A DNA stretch of 64,000 nucleotides from Cronobacter turicensis z3032. Lineage in GTDB: Bacteria; Pseudomonadota; Gammaproteobacteria; Enterobacterales; Enterobacteriaceae. The stretch is taken from contig FN543093.2 of NCBI GenBank assembly GCA_000027065.2, positions 1,058,074 to 1,122,073 of the forward strand. The letters run 5' to 3'. The position numbers and the translations under genes are program-made. The stretch's first letter is position 1. Each line of letters begins with the position of its first letter. A model generated the notes under the pieces. That model did not search any database, had not been told where the DNA came from, and saw nothing but the letters and a program-made list of their open reading frames with translations. Below, piece by piece: positions 43,855 through 52,197 of the stretch.

Positions 43855-44223
43855 ATGAAACGTGGAATCAACACTTTTTGTCTCGCCGTCGCGCTCGTGG
43901 GCGGCATCTTTTGCACCACAGCAACCGCCGCGCCATCAGCAGGCAAAGCGCAGGCGGAGCAGGTAAAAGAAAAACCGGCAGCCGCTGCGCCGCAGGCGAA
44001 GCCGGAAACGGCGCCTGAAACCCTCGAAGAAACCGTGAGTATTAATACCGCCACGGCGGATGAACTTGCGCAGGCGATGAACGGCGTTGGTAAAAAGAAA
44101 GCGCAGTCTATCGTCAGCTATCGCGAAGAGTATGGCCCGTTTAAGTCCATAGAGGATTTAAAACAGGTGCCGGGAATGGGCAATTCGCTTGTTGAACGCA
44201 ACCTTTCCCGGATCCGTCTCTAA
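43855..44223 (+). CDS. ybaV: helix-hairpin-helix protein YbaV (ComEA-like)
   Basis: This 122-residue protein has a cleavable signal peptide (about 1-23, ending TTATAA), a Pro/Ala/Lys-rich linker, and a C-terminal helix-hairpin-helix domain related to the DNA-uptake protein ComEA (VSINTATADELAQAMNGVGKKKAQSIVSYR). It is likely periplasmic and DNA-binding; a role in DNA uptake is not established in enterobacteria. It lies between ppiD and fadM. Confidence 0.92.
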   Translation: MKRGINTFCLAVALVGGIFCTTATAAPSAGKAQAEQVKEKPAAAAPQAKPETAPETLEETVSINTATADELAQAMNGVGKKKAQSIVSYREEYGPFKSIEDLKQVPGMGNSLVERNLSRIRL

Positions 44224-44348
44224 TCGTTAATCATCCGTGCTTGCAGAGTTGAAAAACTTTGCCAGACTAAAGAGGTCATACCAGTGGTGTGGCCTCTGTT
44301 TTTTATATGACGCTGTATCCCCTACAAAAAAGAAAAGGTTTAAGCGCT

Positions 44349-44747
44349 ATGCAGACTCAAATCAAAGTGCGTGGGTACCACATAGATGTTTATCAGCATG
44401 TGAACAACGCGCGTTATCTGGAGTTTCTGGAAGAAGCCCGTTGGGATGGGCTGGAAAACGATGAAAGCTTCAAATGGATGATGGCGAACAACATCGCGTT
44501 TATCGTCGTTAACATCAATATCAACTACCGGCGGCCCGCCGTGCTCGGCGATTTGCTGACCGTCACAAGTCAGGTAAAACAGCTTAACGGTAAAAGCGGG
44601 ATACTAAGCCAGATCATCACGCTGGAGCCCGAAGGCGAGGTAGTCGCCGATGCGCTCATCACGTTTGTGTGTATCGATCTGAAAACCCAGAAAGCGCTGC
44701 CGATCGAAGGCGAACTGCGTGAAAAACTGGAAAAACTCACAGGGTAA
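44349..44747 (+). CDS. fadM: long-chain acyl-CoA thioesterase FadM (YbaW)
   Basis: FadM hydrolyses long-chain acyl-CoA, notably 3,5-tetradecadienoyl-CoA arising during oleate beta-oxidation, and is under FadR control in E. coli. The 132-residue hot-dog-fold protein has DVYQHVNNARYLEFLEEARW, the family active-site segment. The start at 44349 matches E. coli; 20 further upstream codons are not supported. The CRISPR leader begins about 125 bases downstream. Confidence 0.94.
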   Translation: MQTQIKVRGYHIDVYQHVNNARYLEFLEEARWDGLENDESFKWMMANNIAFIVVNININYRRPAVLGDLLTVTSQVKQLNGKSGILSQIITLEPEGEVVADALITFVCIDLKTQKALPIEGELREKLEKLTG

Positions 44748-44872
44748 ATTCTGCAATCGTGGTGACTGTGCACGCCATCGTGGATTTATCGCCGCTGAAG
44801 ATAAACAATCCGGTAGATGTTAACGGCCCACAAGCGTTGCTGAAAAACGCCTTCAAAATCAACAGGGCAGCC

Positions 44873-44959
44873 GTTCTTTAACAAGATGGGTTGTTGTAAA
44901 AATGTTGGTAGGATGTGGATGGCGAAAAAATCATAAGCAGTACAAAGGGTTACCGTTAG
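44873..44959 (+). promoter_or_regulatory. CRISPR leader, type I-E
   Basis: This block directly before the first repeat contains GTTCTTTAACA, then GTTGGTAG, then AAAAAATCATAA. From memory, these are the same elements, in the same order, as the E. coli type I-E leader. Such leaders carry the array promoter and recruit Cas1-Cas2 for spacer insertion. It fixes array transcription as left to right, and new spacers would enter at 44960. The remaining bases back to fadM (44748-44872) show no gene. Confidence 0.75.
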
Positions 44960-47245
44960 CTGTTCCCCGCGCGAGCGGGGATAAACCGTGTGGCACGATA
45001 CAGGCACGCGGGGCGCGGGGCTGTTCCCCGCGCGAGCGGGGATAAACCGAAGTTTTGCCGTTAAATTACCCCCTCCAACGGCTGTTCCCCGCGCGAGCGG
45101 GGATAAACCGGAGCTGTTTGCTAACGCCCGGCGTTGCTTCGACTGTTCCCCGCGCGAGCGGGGATAAACCGCGGCGTCGTATTAACGCCACGGTCGCGCA
45201 TAACTGTTCCCCGCGCGAGCGGGGATAAACCGCAGCCGTTTAAAGAGGTGGAGCAGCTCGCGAACTGTTCCCCGCGCGAGCGGGGATAAACCGGCCGAGC
45301 CCGTTACGGCGGCCATCGCCGTGGACTGTTCCCCGCGCGAGCGGGGATAAACCGGGATTATGATGAATAAATCATATGCATCTTTGCTGTTCCCCGCGCG
45401 AGCGGGGATAAACCGGTAATGACATCAATTTGTGCGCAAAAGGTATTCTGTTCCCCGCGCGAGCGGGGATAAACCGCCGGTGAGCTGTGCGAACAGCGCT
45501 TCAACCGCCTGTTCCCCGCGCGAGCGGGGATAAACCGTTAGTGAACATCATAAACATTATCAAAGAAAGCTGTTCCCCGCGCGAGCGGGGATAAACCGAA
45601 CAGTGACGCTTTCAGAATATCGTCCACTTCCTGTTCCCCGCGCGAGCGGGGATAAACCGTCAGGGAGAAAAAATCTCAATATCAGGCAAGGCTGTTCCCC
45701 GCGCGAGCGGGGATAAACCGCTTCAGGTTTCCGACCTGCCTAACGCCATGCACTGTTCCCCGCGCGAGCGGGGATAAACCGTTTTGATTGAGTGCCTGGA
45801 ATGCGGAAAAAAACTGTTCCCCGCGCGAGCGGGGATAAACCGACCGTAGAGCAGAACATCATTGCCCAGGTTGACTGTTCCCCGCGCGAGCGGGGATAAA
45901 CCGGAGTGGTACGCGCAGTGCCATACCGCCGATTCCTGTTCCCCGCGCGAGCGGGGATAAACCGTACCAGCATATGACCATAACACCAGGTGACGTCTGT
46001 TCCCCGCGCGAGCGGGGATAAACCGTACTCGTCTGAGAGCTGCTGATTGCTGACGCTCTGTTCCCCGCGCGAGCGGGGATAAACCGGCGAGACACAATAG
46101 AGGCAGCAGGCAGTCAGTCTGTTCCCCGCGCGAGCGGGGATAAACCGCGCCTCAGGGTCATGTAGAGCCTTCGCCATCACTGTTCCCCGCGCGAGCGGGG
46201 ATAAACCGGGCTGGCTGCTGCTGGCGAGCTGTGGGAAGAACTGTTCCCCGCGCGAGCGGGGATAAACCGTTTGCCGGCGGGATGCTGCTGGCCGCAGCGC
46301 TCTGTTCCCCGCGCGAGCGGGGATAAACCGGATTTATAAAAGAAGATGATGTTTATTTCAGGCTGTTCCCCGCGCGAGCGGGGATAAACCGATTTTGGAA
46401 ATACACCAAAGCGCGGTGAAAAACTGTTCCCCGCGCGAGCGGGGATAAACCGGTTTCGCTTTAATAGAATCAGTACGAACAGCACTGTTCCCCGCGCGAG
46501 CGGGGATAAACCGCTGGCAAGATGCGCCAGCGCGCCGAGTGCGGACTGTTCCCCGCGCGAGCGGGGATAAACCGTACTGACAATAATTGCTGGCATATAA
46601 ACCCCCCTGTTCCCCGCGCGAGCGGGGATAAACCGCCGGGATAATCCAGTCATTTACGGCGCCGCGTCTGTTCCCCGCGCGAGCGGGGATAAACCGCGAG
46701 ATGCGCCTGATGCACGACGCCGGGCGGCCTGTTCCCCGCGCGAGCGGGGATAAACCGTCGGTCGGCTCGTCAGACAGCACGCTGAATTTCTGTTCCCCGC
46801 GCGAGCGGGGATAAACCGGCCTGGCGCGCTGCGTTCTGGCAAACCACCGACTGTTCCCCGCGCGAGCGGGGATAAACCGGGCGCGCAGTACCGGCGCAGG
46901 AGGTTGACCACCTGTTCCCCGCGCGAGCGGGGATAAACCTTTATTTCCGTTGCTCCTAAAACTCGCGGGAACCTGTTCCCCGCGCGAGCGGGGATAAACC
47001 GGCTTTCACGCAGCGGATAAGCTCGGCTCTGTGCTGTTCCCCGCGCGAGCGGGGATAAACCGAAATTTCGTGTGTACTCGACTCAGCTATCGCTCTGTTC
47101 CCCGCGCGAGCGGGGATAAACCGATCCGGATGACTGGCAAATCGTGGACACAGACCTGTTCCCCGCGAGAGCGGGGATAAACCGCGGCGCACCACGGCGT
47201 ATCATCGTCTTTAATCCTGTTCCTCGCGCGAGCGGGGATAAACCG
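44960..47245 (+). CRISPR. type I-E CRISPR array, 38 repeats and 37 spacers
   Basis: A 29-bp repeat begins CTGTTCCCCGCGCGAGCG and ends GGGATAAACCG. It recurs with an exact period of 61 bases from 44960 to 47217, giving 38 repeats and 37 spacers of 32 bases. CCCCGCGCGAGCGGGG forms the crRNA hairpin stem. This is the Enterobacteriaceae type I-E repeat family. Three repeats differ from consensus: the one at 46912 ends in T instead of G, the one at 47156 has GCGAGAGC, and the last at 47217 has TTCCTCGC. Degeneration at the right end together with the left leader shows that the oldest spacers are on the right. No cas genes are in the window, and no two spacers looked alike by eye. Confidence 0.98.
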
Positions 47246-47354
47246 TATTCCTGGCGTGCCTGTTATTTAATAAATAGCAAACGCTCATGCATTGGCAGTA
47301 AATGATTAGTTTTAACATGCGTTTACATGAGTTGAATTTATTAAAGGAGAGCAT

Positions 47355-47734
47355 ATGTTTCCAACACTCGTGGCGGTGTTAGTCGGCGGCGGCATCGGCA
47401 GTGTAATACGCTGGGCTATCTCAAATCGTCTGAACAGTTTATTCCCGTTACTGCCTCCCGGCACGTTAGTGGCCAACGTTCTGGCTGGATTAATTATCGG
47501 CTTCGCAACGTTATTTTTTGTTAAATACGTACACGATGACGGCGCCCTGAAACTGATGATCACCACCGGTCTCTGCGGGGGTTATCCACGTTTTCTACCT
47601 TCTCAGAGGAGGTGTTCTCGCATTTGCAGGCCAGTCATTATCTGGCCGCGGCGACTGAAGTCACTGTCCATGTCGTGTTATCCCTGCTGGCGGTCTACGT
47701 TGGGTTTTTCCTTGCCTCATTAATGACCCGATAA
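47355..47734 (+). pseudogene. crcB: fluoride exporter CrcB, broken by a 1-base frameshift
   Basis: CrcB/Fluc is a small four-helix fluoride channel. The first 75 codons read well (LVGGGIGSVIRWAISNRLNS, GTLVANVLAGLIIG, ITTGLCGG). The frame then breaks at a run of five G (47577-47581). With one more G the next codons read LSTFSTFSEEVFSHLQ, the conserved Fluc core, and continue through a fourth helix (VVLSLLAVYVGFFLASLM) to TAA at 47732-47734. That gives 126 residues, the normal family length. As written the protein ends in an unrelated tail. AAGGAG precedes the ATG. No fluoride riboswitch was recognised upstream. Confidence 0.85.
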
Positions 47735-47959
47735 AATGAACGGCCCTCATAACAGCGGTGGCCGTCCCGCTGACCACGATGTTATTGAAGCCTGAAGTCA
47801 TCCGCGCTGATGGGAATAAACGCGCATCGGCAGGGGACGTTCATCACACCACCCTGAAAACGTTTTCCATGCTTTGTCATTTCCCCTCACATTCTTCAGC
47901 ACCGTTTATACTTCAAAGCCATTGTTCAATTTTCAAGACTGCGCAACAAAGGAGAGGCT
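47735..47959 (+). other. short gap between crcB and the MBL-fold gene
   Basis: No gene or repeat is evident in these 225 bases. AAGGAGAGG just before 47960 is the ribosome-binding site of the next gene. TTGTCA (47875-47880) is a possible -35 element, but no good -10 follows. Confidence 0.3.
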
Positions 47960-48796
47960 ATGCGAGTACACCATCTCAACTGCGGTTGTATGTGTCCTTT
48001 GGGCGGCGCGCTGTACGATGGCTTCAGCAAAGGGTTGCACGCGCATCTCATCTGCCACTGCCTGCTTATAGAAACTGAACATCACGGGCTGGTGCTGGTG
48101 GATACCGGTTTTGGTTGCGATGATATGCGCCATCCTGGCCGCCGTTTGCCGCTCTTTTTCCGGGCGCTGAACAATATCCAGTACCGTGAATCATTAACGG
48201 CGCTGCATCATATTCAGGCGCTGGGCTTTAAGCCGGAAGATGTCCGCCACATTGTGCTGACGCATCTGGATTTCGACCACGCGGGCGGCATCAGCGATTT
48301 TCCGCACGCGCAGGTGCATTTAATGCAACGGGAAATGACGGCCGCAGACGGGCGCGACACGTGGCTTGACACTGCGCGCTATCGTCCGGGGCAGTGGGGC
48401 AACCGTTCCGGGTGGCATGGATACCAGGCGCATGGCGAGCCGTGGTTTGGTTTCAGCGCCGTGCGCTCGCTTGATGGCCTGCCGCCGGAAATTTTATTGA
48501 TCCCGCTGCCGGGACATACGGAAGGGCATGCGGGCGTGGCGATTGATACGCCGCAGGGCTGGTTGCTGCACGGCGGCGACGCCTGGTTTTATCGCGATGA
48601 AATGGCGGCAGATCCGCACTGTACGCCGGGCCTGCGTTTTTATCAGTGGATGATGCAAAAAGACAAAGCCGCGCGACTGGCGAACCAGAAACGTTTACGG
48701 CTTCTGGCCGCAGACGCCAGCGCGGGCGTGCGACTGTTTTGCAGCCACGACGCCCGCGAATTTGAACGTATCAGCGGGAAAAAGCTGGCTATTTAA
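47960..48796 (+). CDS. metallo-beta-lactamase-fold hydrolase (lactonase-like)
   Basis: This 278-residue cytoplasmic protein of the MBL superfamily most resembles the N-acyl-homoserine-lactonase/glyoxalase II type. The metal motif reads His102-Leu-Asp104-Phe-Asp106-His107 ([11 protein letters not shown]), with Asp where the usual HxHxDH has its second His. His186 ([10 protein letters not shown]) and Asp207 (HGGDAWF) are the expected further ligands, and CSHDAREF near the end could supply the last His. The substrate is unknown. It has a strong AAGGAGAGG site and overlaps the convergent queC end by 8 bases. It is absent from this position in E. coli. Confidence 0.8.
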   Translation: MRVHHLNCGCMCPLGGALYDGFSKGLHAHLICHCLLIETEHHGLVLVDTGFGCDDMRHPGRRLPLFFRALNNIQYRESLTALHHIQALGFKPEDVRHIVLTHLDFDHAGGISDFPHAQVHLMQREMTAADGRDTWLDTARYRPGQWGNRSGWHGYQAHGEPWFGFSAVRSLDGLPPEILLIPLPGHTEGHAGVAIDTPQGWLLHGGDAWFYRDEMAADPHCTPGLRFYQWMMQKDKAARLANQKRLRLLAADASAGVRLFCSHDAREFERISGKKLAI

Positions 48797-49484
48797 GCCC
48801 GGTTTTCTGCTTCATCGCGGCCATAATGGCAGGCTTAGCGGCCTGATACTGACTAAGCCCGTTGGCGCGCAGATGGCAGGCGGCGCATTCGCCGCAGCCA
48901 TCGCCCTGAATGCCGTTATAGCAGGTCAGGGTTTGCTGGCGGATGACATCAAGCTTGCCCCAGTAATCCGCGAGCGCCCAGGTTTCGGCTTTATTCAGCC
49001 ACATCAGCGGCGTTTCAAAGCGTACGTCGCGCGCCATTCCGAGCGCGACGGCGTGATTCAGCGCTTTAACAAACTCGTCGCGGCAATCCGGGTAGCCGGA
49101 AAAATCGGTCTCGCAGACGCCGGTAATCACCGCTTCCGCCTGCACCTGATACGCGTAAATCGAGGCCAGCGTCAGGAAGAGAATATTGCGGCCAGGCACG
49201 AAGGTGCTCGGCAACCCTTCGGCGTTAGGATCGTAATCCGGCACCGGGATGCTGTCGCGCGTCAGGCTGCTGACCGCGAGTTCATTAAGCAGCGTGACAT
49301 CCAGCACTTTATGCGCTCGCGCGCCCAGCGATGCGGCAAGGGCGCTGGCGACATCAATTTCCGCACGATGGCGCTGACCATAGTCAAACGTTACGCAATG
49401 CACTTCATCGTATTGATGTAACGCCTGAATCAGGCAGGTGGTGGAGTCCTGGCCTCCGCTGAAGACCACAACGGCACGTTTCAT
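48789..49484 (-). CDS. queC: 7-cyano-7-deazaguanine synthase QueC
   Basis: QueC converts 7-carboxy-7-deazaguanine to preQ0, the queuosine precursor used by Tgt and QueA at the other end of this window. The start at 49484 gives 231 residues ([17 protein letters not shown]). SGGQDS is the ATP PP-loop, and cysteines 188, 197, 200 and 203 ([16 protein letters not shown]) bind zinc. An upstream in-frame ATG adds 28 unsupported residues. Confidence 0.96.
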   Translation of the reverse strand: MKRAVVVFSGGQDSTTCLIQALHQYDEVHCVTFDYGQRHRAEIDVASALAASLGARAHKVLDVTLLNELAVSSLTRDSIPVPDYDPNAEGLPSTFVPGRNILFLTLASIYAYQVQAEAVITGVCETDFSGYPDCRDEFVKALNHAVALGMARDVRFETPLMWLNKAETWALADYWGKLDVIRQQTLTCYNGIQGDGCGECAACHLRANGLSQYQAAKPAIMAAMKQKTGLK

Positions 49485-49513
49485 AAAGCCCCTGTCATTG
49501 AATAGCAAAACCG

Positions 49514-51244
49514 TTATGGTAGCGCCGCACTGGCGCGTCCACCAGCTTCTTGCGGCGGCGGCAGCCACGCGCGGCTGAAATCAAACCAGCCGAGCGCGTT
49601 AAGTTCGATGCCGTTCACGCCCGGCGGCGCGCTTATCTGGTAGCGATAGTTAAAGAGCGGGGTGATAACGGCGTCGTGCATCAGCGTCTGATACACCTGG
49701 CGCAGCGCCGCGTGACGGCTCTGGTCATCCGGATGGCTTTGTACCGCATCAAGGGTGGCTTCCAGATGCGCCCGCTGCGGGCCCGTTAACAGGTGTCGCC
49801 AGAGCGGATCGCAGCGTAACCACTGCTCCAGCGTATATTCCGGCGCTTCGCCAATCAGCCGATCGCCCATGACGATATCCGCCTGCGCCAGTGGCGTGCA
49901 GCCGTCCCAGTTTTTCGCCTGATGAAAATGCAGCGTCAGGGCGCATCCGCGCGCCGCCAGGTCGTGTTGAAGCTGACGGGCCATCACCGGCAATTCGACC
50001 GGCAGGTGATAGACCAGCGTCAGCGACGGCGGCAGCGGCGGGGGAGGCTCGTCGGGCCATTGCGGAAGATGCCAGCCGGGCAACAGTTCATGACTGGGCG
50101 TGATCAGATGCTCGTCGAGCGGCAGACTATCTATCATGCCGCTGCGATGAATGAGTTGCATCAGCCAGCGCGCCTGCGCGCGCGACAGCCGCCCGTTTTG
50201 CCGGATACCGAGATAGCAGAACCCAAGGCTGACACTGTTGCTCACGGGGCGCAGATGCACCAGTTCTTCCTGCTGCCCGATGGCTATCTGCACCGGGTGG
50301 CGACAGCTGGTGCCCAGCGCGCTGTCGAAGAGATCCGGCGTTATCCAGTACTCAACCGCATTCAGCAAAGGGTGCCCGAGATGACAGCGGTCGTGGCTTT
50401 CAATGCGCACCAGTTCAGGCGAAAACGTGGCGAGCCGGAACGGCCCGCTGCCGATCGCGGCGTCCTCCGGGTGGGCCAGATAACAGCCATGGCTGGCAAG
50501 CCGCCACGCCAGCCAGTGATCCGGGCGCGTGAGTTCAAATCGCAGGCAGTGTTTGTGCTCCACTGCGATCTCTTTGACGCTTGCGAACAGCTGGCGCAGC
50601 GTCTCAAGCGACAATAACTGTCGCAGCCGCTGCTGGAGTTGCCAGGCGTCGATGGGCTCATGATTGTGCCAGTGCAGGGTGGGGCGCAGATAAAACCGCC
50701 AGTTCAGTCCGTCCGGCGAGACGCTCCAGTGGTGCGCCATATCGCCTTCGGGACGCGCGGTGTGGGGGTTAAAGCGCGTCAGCCCGCTGAAGATTTGCCG
50801 GGCCAGATGCTGTTCGGCGCGGCCAGGCGAAAAGCCGGGCCTCAGCGGCTCCAGCGGACGGTAATAAGGAATGCGCAGCGTGGGCGTATCGTTGTGCCAC
50901 TGGCCGCCCAGAAACGGGTGCAGCAACTGGCGCAGTTGCCCGGACGCGAGCTGGGCCAGCGCCAGGGCATGATGAGGCTGCCCCTGGCGTAACACGGTTT
51001 CCATCATGCCAGCGCGCACGGTATGCGGCGACACCAGAAAAGTAAGCTCGCCCCGTTTGCCGCGGCCCGACTGCGCGCGCCAGCGCAACCAGCCCTGTTG
51101 CTGGAGCTGACCCAGCAGCGTGCGGACATGACGTTCGCTGCAAAAGCAGCGCGCGGCAAGCTCTGCGATGGTCACGGCCTGCGGCGCGCCCTCCGAGGGC
51201 TGCCACAGCCGCTGAAACTGATTGAGGCGGTTCAGAAGGCGCAT
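49514..51244 (-). CDS. ybaE: SgrR-type regulator/solute-binding fusion YbaE
   Basis: This 576-residue protein combines an N-terminal winged-helix DNA-binding domain (about 1-95; [20 protein letters not shown]) with a solute-binding-protein family 5 domain (about 150-570; [30 protein letters not shown]). It has no signal peptide, so the binding domain is cytoplasmic, as in SgrR. It is likely a transcription factor sensing a small ligand, which is unknown. It lies upstream of queC on the same strand, 29 bases away, as in E. coli. Confidence 0.92.
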   Translation of the reverse strand: MRLLNRLNQFQRLWQPSEGAPQAVTIAELAARCFCSERHVRTLLGQLQQQGWLRWRAQSGRGKRGELTFLVSPHTVRAGMMETVLRQGQPHHALALAQLASGQLRQLLHPFLGGQWHNDTPTLRIPYYRPLEPLRPGFSPGRAEQHLARQIFSGLTRFNPHTARPEGDMAHHWSVSPDGLNWRFYLRPTLHWHNHEPIDAWQLQQRLRQLLSLETLRQLFASVKEIAVEHKHCLRFELTRPDHWLAWRLASHGCYLAHPEDAAIGSGPFRLATFSPELVRIESHDRCHLGHPLLNAVEYWITPDLFDSALGTSCRHPVQIAIGQQEELVHLRPVSNSVSLGFCYLGIRQNGRLSRAQARWLMQLIHRSGMIDSLPLDEHLITPSHELLPGWHLPQWPDEPPPPLPPSLTLVYHLPVELPVMARQLQHDLAARGCALTLHFHQAKNWDGCTPLAQADIVMGDRLIGEAPEYTLEQWLRCDPLWRHLLTGPQRAHLEATLDAVQSHPDDQSRHAALRQVYQTLMHDAVITPLFNYRYQISAPPGVNGIELNALGWFDFSRAWLPPPQEAGGRASAALP

Positions 51245-51337
51245 ATCAAAACCCGGAACAATTTTTCGTAACTATTCACTATTAGTTCCGTATATGCCAG
51301 GCAATACTGCAAGTCAACCGAAAGAGAGGGACAAACG

Positions 51338-52156
51338 ATGGCGCGACTGGCCGCTTTTGATATGGATGGCACACTGCTGATGCCTGACCATCAGCTTGGC
51401 GAAACCACACAGATGGCATTGCGCCGTCTGCATCAACGCGGCATAACGCTGGCGTTCGCGACGGGTCGTCACCTGCTGGAAATGCGGCAGATGCTGCAAA
51501 AAATCGCGCTGGAGGCGTTCCTCATTACCGGCAACGGTACGCGCATTCATGCGCCGTCGGGCGAACGGCTGTTTGCTGAAGATTTATCGCCGCAGGTAGC
51601 GGAAGCCGTACTGCACGGACACTGGAATACCCCGGCCAGTCTGCATGTGTTTAACGACAGCGGCTGGCTGACGGATACTGACGACCTGGCGTTACTTGAG
51701 GCGCACGCGTGGAGCGGCTTTCGCTATCAACTGACTGACCTGAAGCGTTTGCCCGTCCATCAGGTGACAAAAATCTGCTTTGTCGCCGATCACGACGCGC
51801 TGTGTGAACTGCGCGTTCAGCTTTGCGAGGCGCTCGGTTCGCAGGCGCATATTTGCTTTTCGGCGCTCGACTGTCTGGAAGTGTTGCCGCCCGGGTGCAA
51901 CAAAGGCGCGGCGTTGCAGGCGCTGAGCCTGCATCTTGGCATCACGATGGCGGATTGTATGGCGTTTGGCGATGCGATGAACGATCGCGAAATGTTATCG
52001 CTGGCAGGGAAGGGGCTGATTATGGGTAACGCTATGCCGCAGCTTATTGCGGAACTTCCCCATCTGCCGGTTATCGGGCACTGCAGCAAACAGGCGGTCG
52101 CCCACTATTTGACACATTGGCTGGACCATCCGCATCAAGAATACTCCCCCGAGTGA
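51338..52156 (+). CDS. cof: HMP-PP phosphatase Cof (HAD family)
   Basis: Cof is a HAD-superfamily (IIB) phosphatase acting on the thiamine intermediate HMP pyrophosphate and on some sugar phosphates in E. coli. The 272-residue protein has the nucleophile motif FDMDGTLL (Asp8, Asp10), motif II FATGRHL, the Lys of PGCNKGAAL, and motif [12 protein letters not shown]. It starts after AGAGAGGGAC and is divergent from ybaE. Confidence 0.95.
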   Translation: MARLAAFDMDGTLLMPDHQLGETTQMALRRLHQRGITLAFATGRHLLEMRQMLQKIALEAFLITGNGTRIHAPSGERLFAEDLSPQVAEAVLHGHWNTPASLHVFNDSGWLTDTDDLALLEAHAWSGFRYQLTDLKRLPVHQVTKICFVADHDALCELRVQLCEALGSQAHICFSALDCLEVLPPGCNKGAALQALSLHLGITMADCMAFGDAMNDREMLSLAGKGLIMGNAMPQLIAELPHLPVIGHCSKQAVAHYLTHWLDHPHQEYSPE

Positions 52157-52170
52157 TGTGGCCTTCCGGC

Positions 52171-52197
52171 AAGCCGGGGTTACCCCCGGCTTTTTTT
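52171..52197 (+). terminator. terminator of cof
   Basis: AAGCCGGGG and CCCCGGCTT pair around a TTAC loop, followed by seven T. The T-run touches the stop codon of the convergent coiled-coil gene. Confidence 0.85.

Noticed and set aside
45723..47195. Minus-strand open frames across the CRISPR array encoding repeated GLSPLARGT, RFIPARAGN and VYPRSRGEQ peptides
   Set aside because: These are the three frame translations of the CRISPR repeat; the 61-base period shifts frame at each repeat. They have no ribosome-binding site or composition expected of a gene, and this is a known annotation artefact.
47246..47354. Possible fluoride riboswitch before crcB
   Set aside because: The leader was read for the conserved GC-rich pseudoknot elements of the crcB motif and none was found; only a good Shine-Dalgarno sequence is present.
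47758..48078. 106-codon plus-strand open frame between crcB and the MBL gene
   Set aside because: It overlaps the start of the MBL gene in another frame, has no ribosome-binding site and no recognisable sequence.
44748..49500. The CRISPR-crcB-MBL block as an integrated mobile element
   Set aside because: No integrase, transposase, tRNA target, or flanking direct repeat was seen at either edge, so a mobile-element call is not supported.
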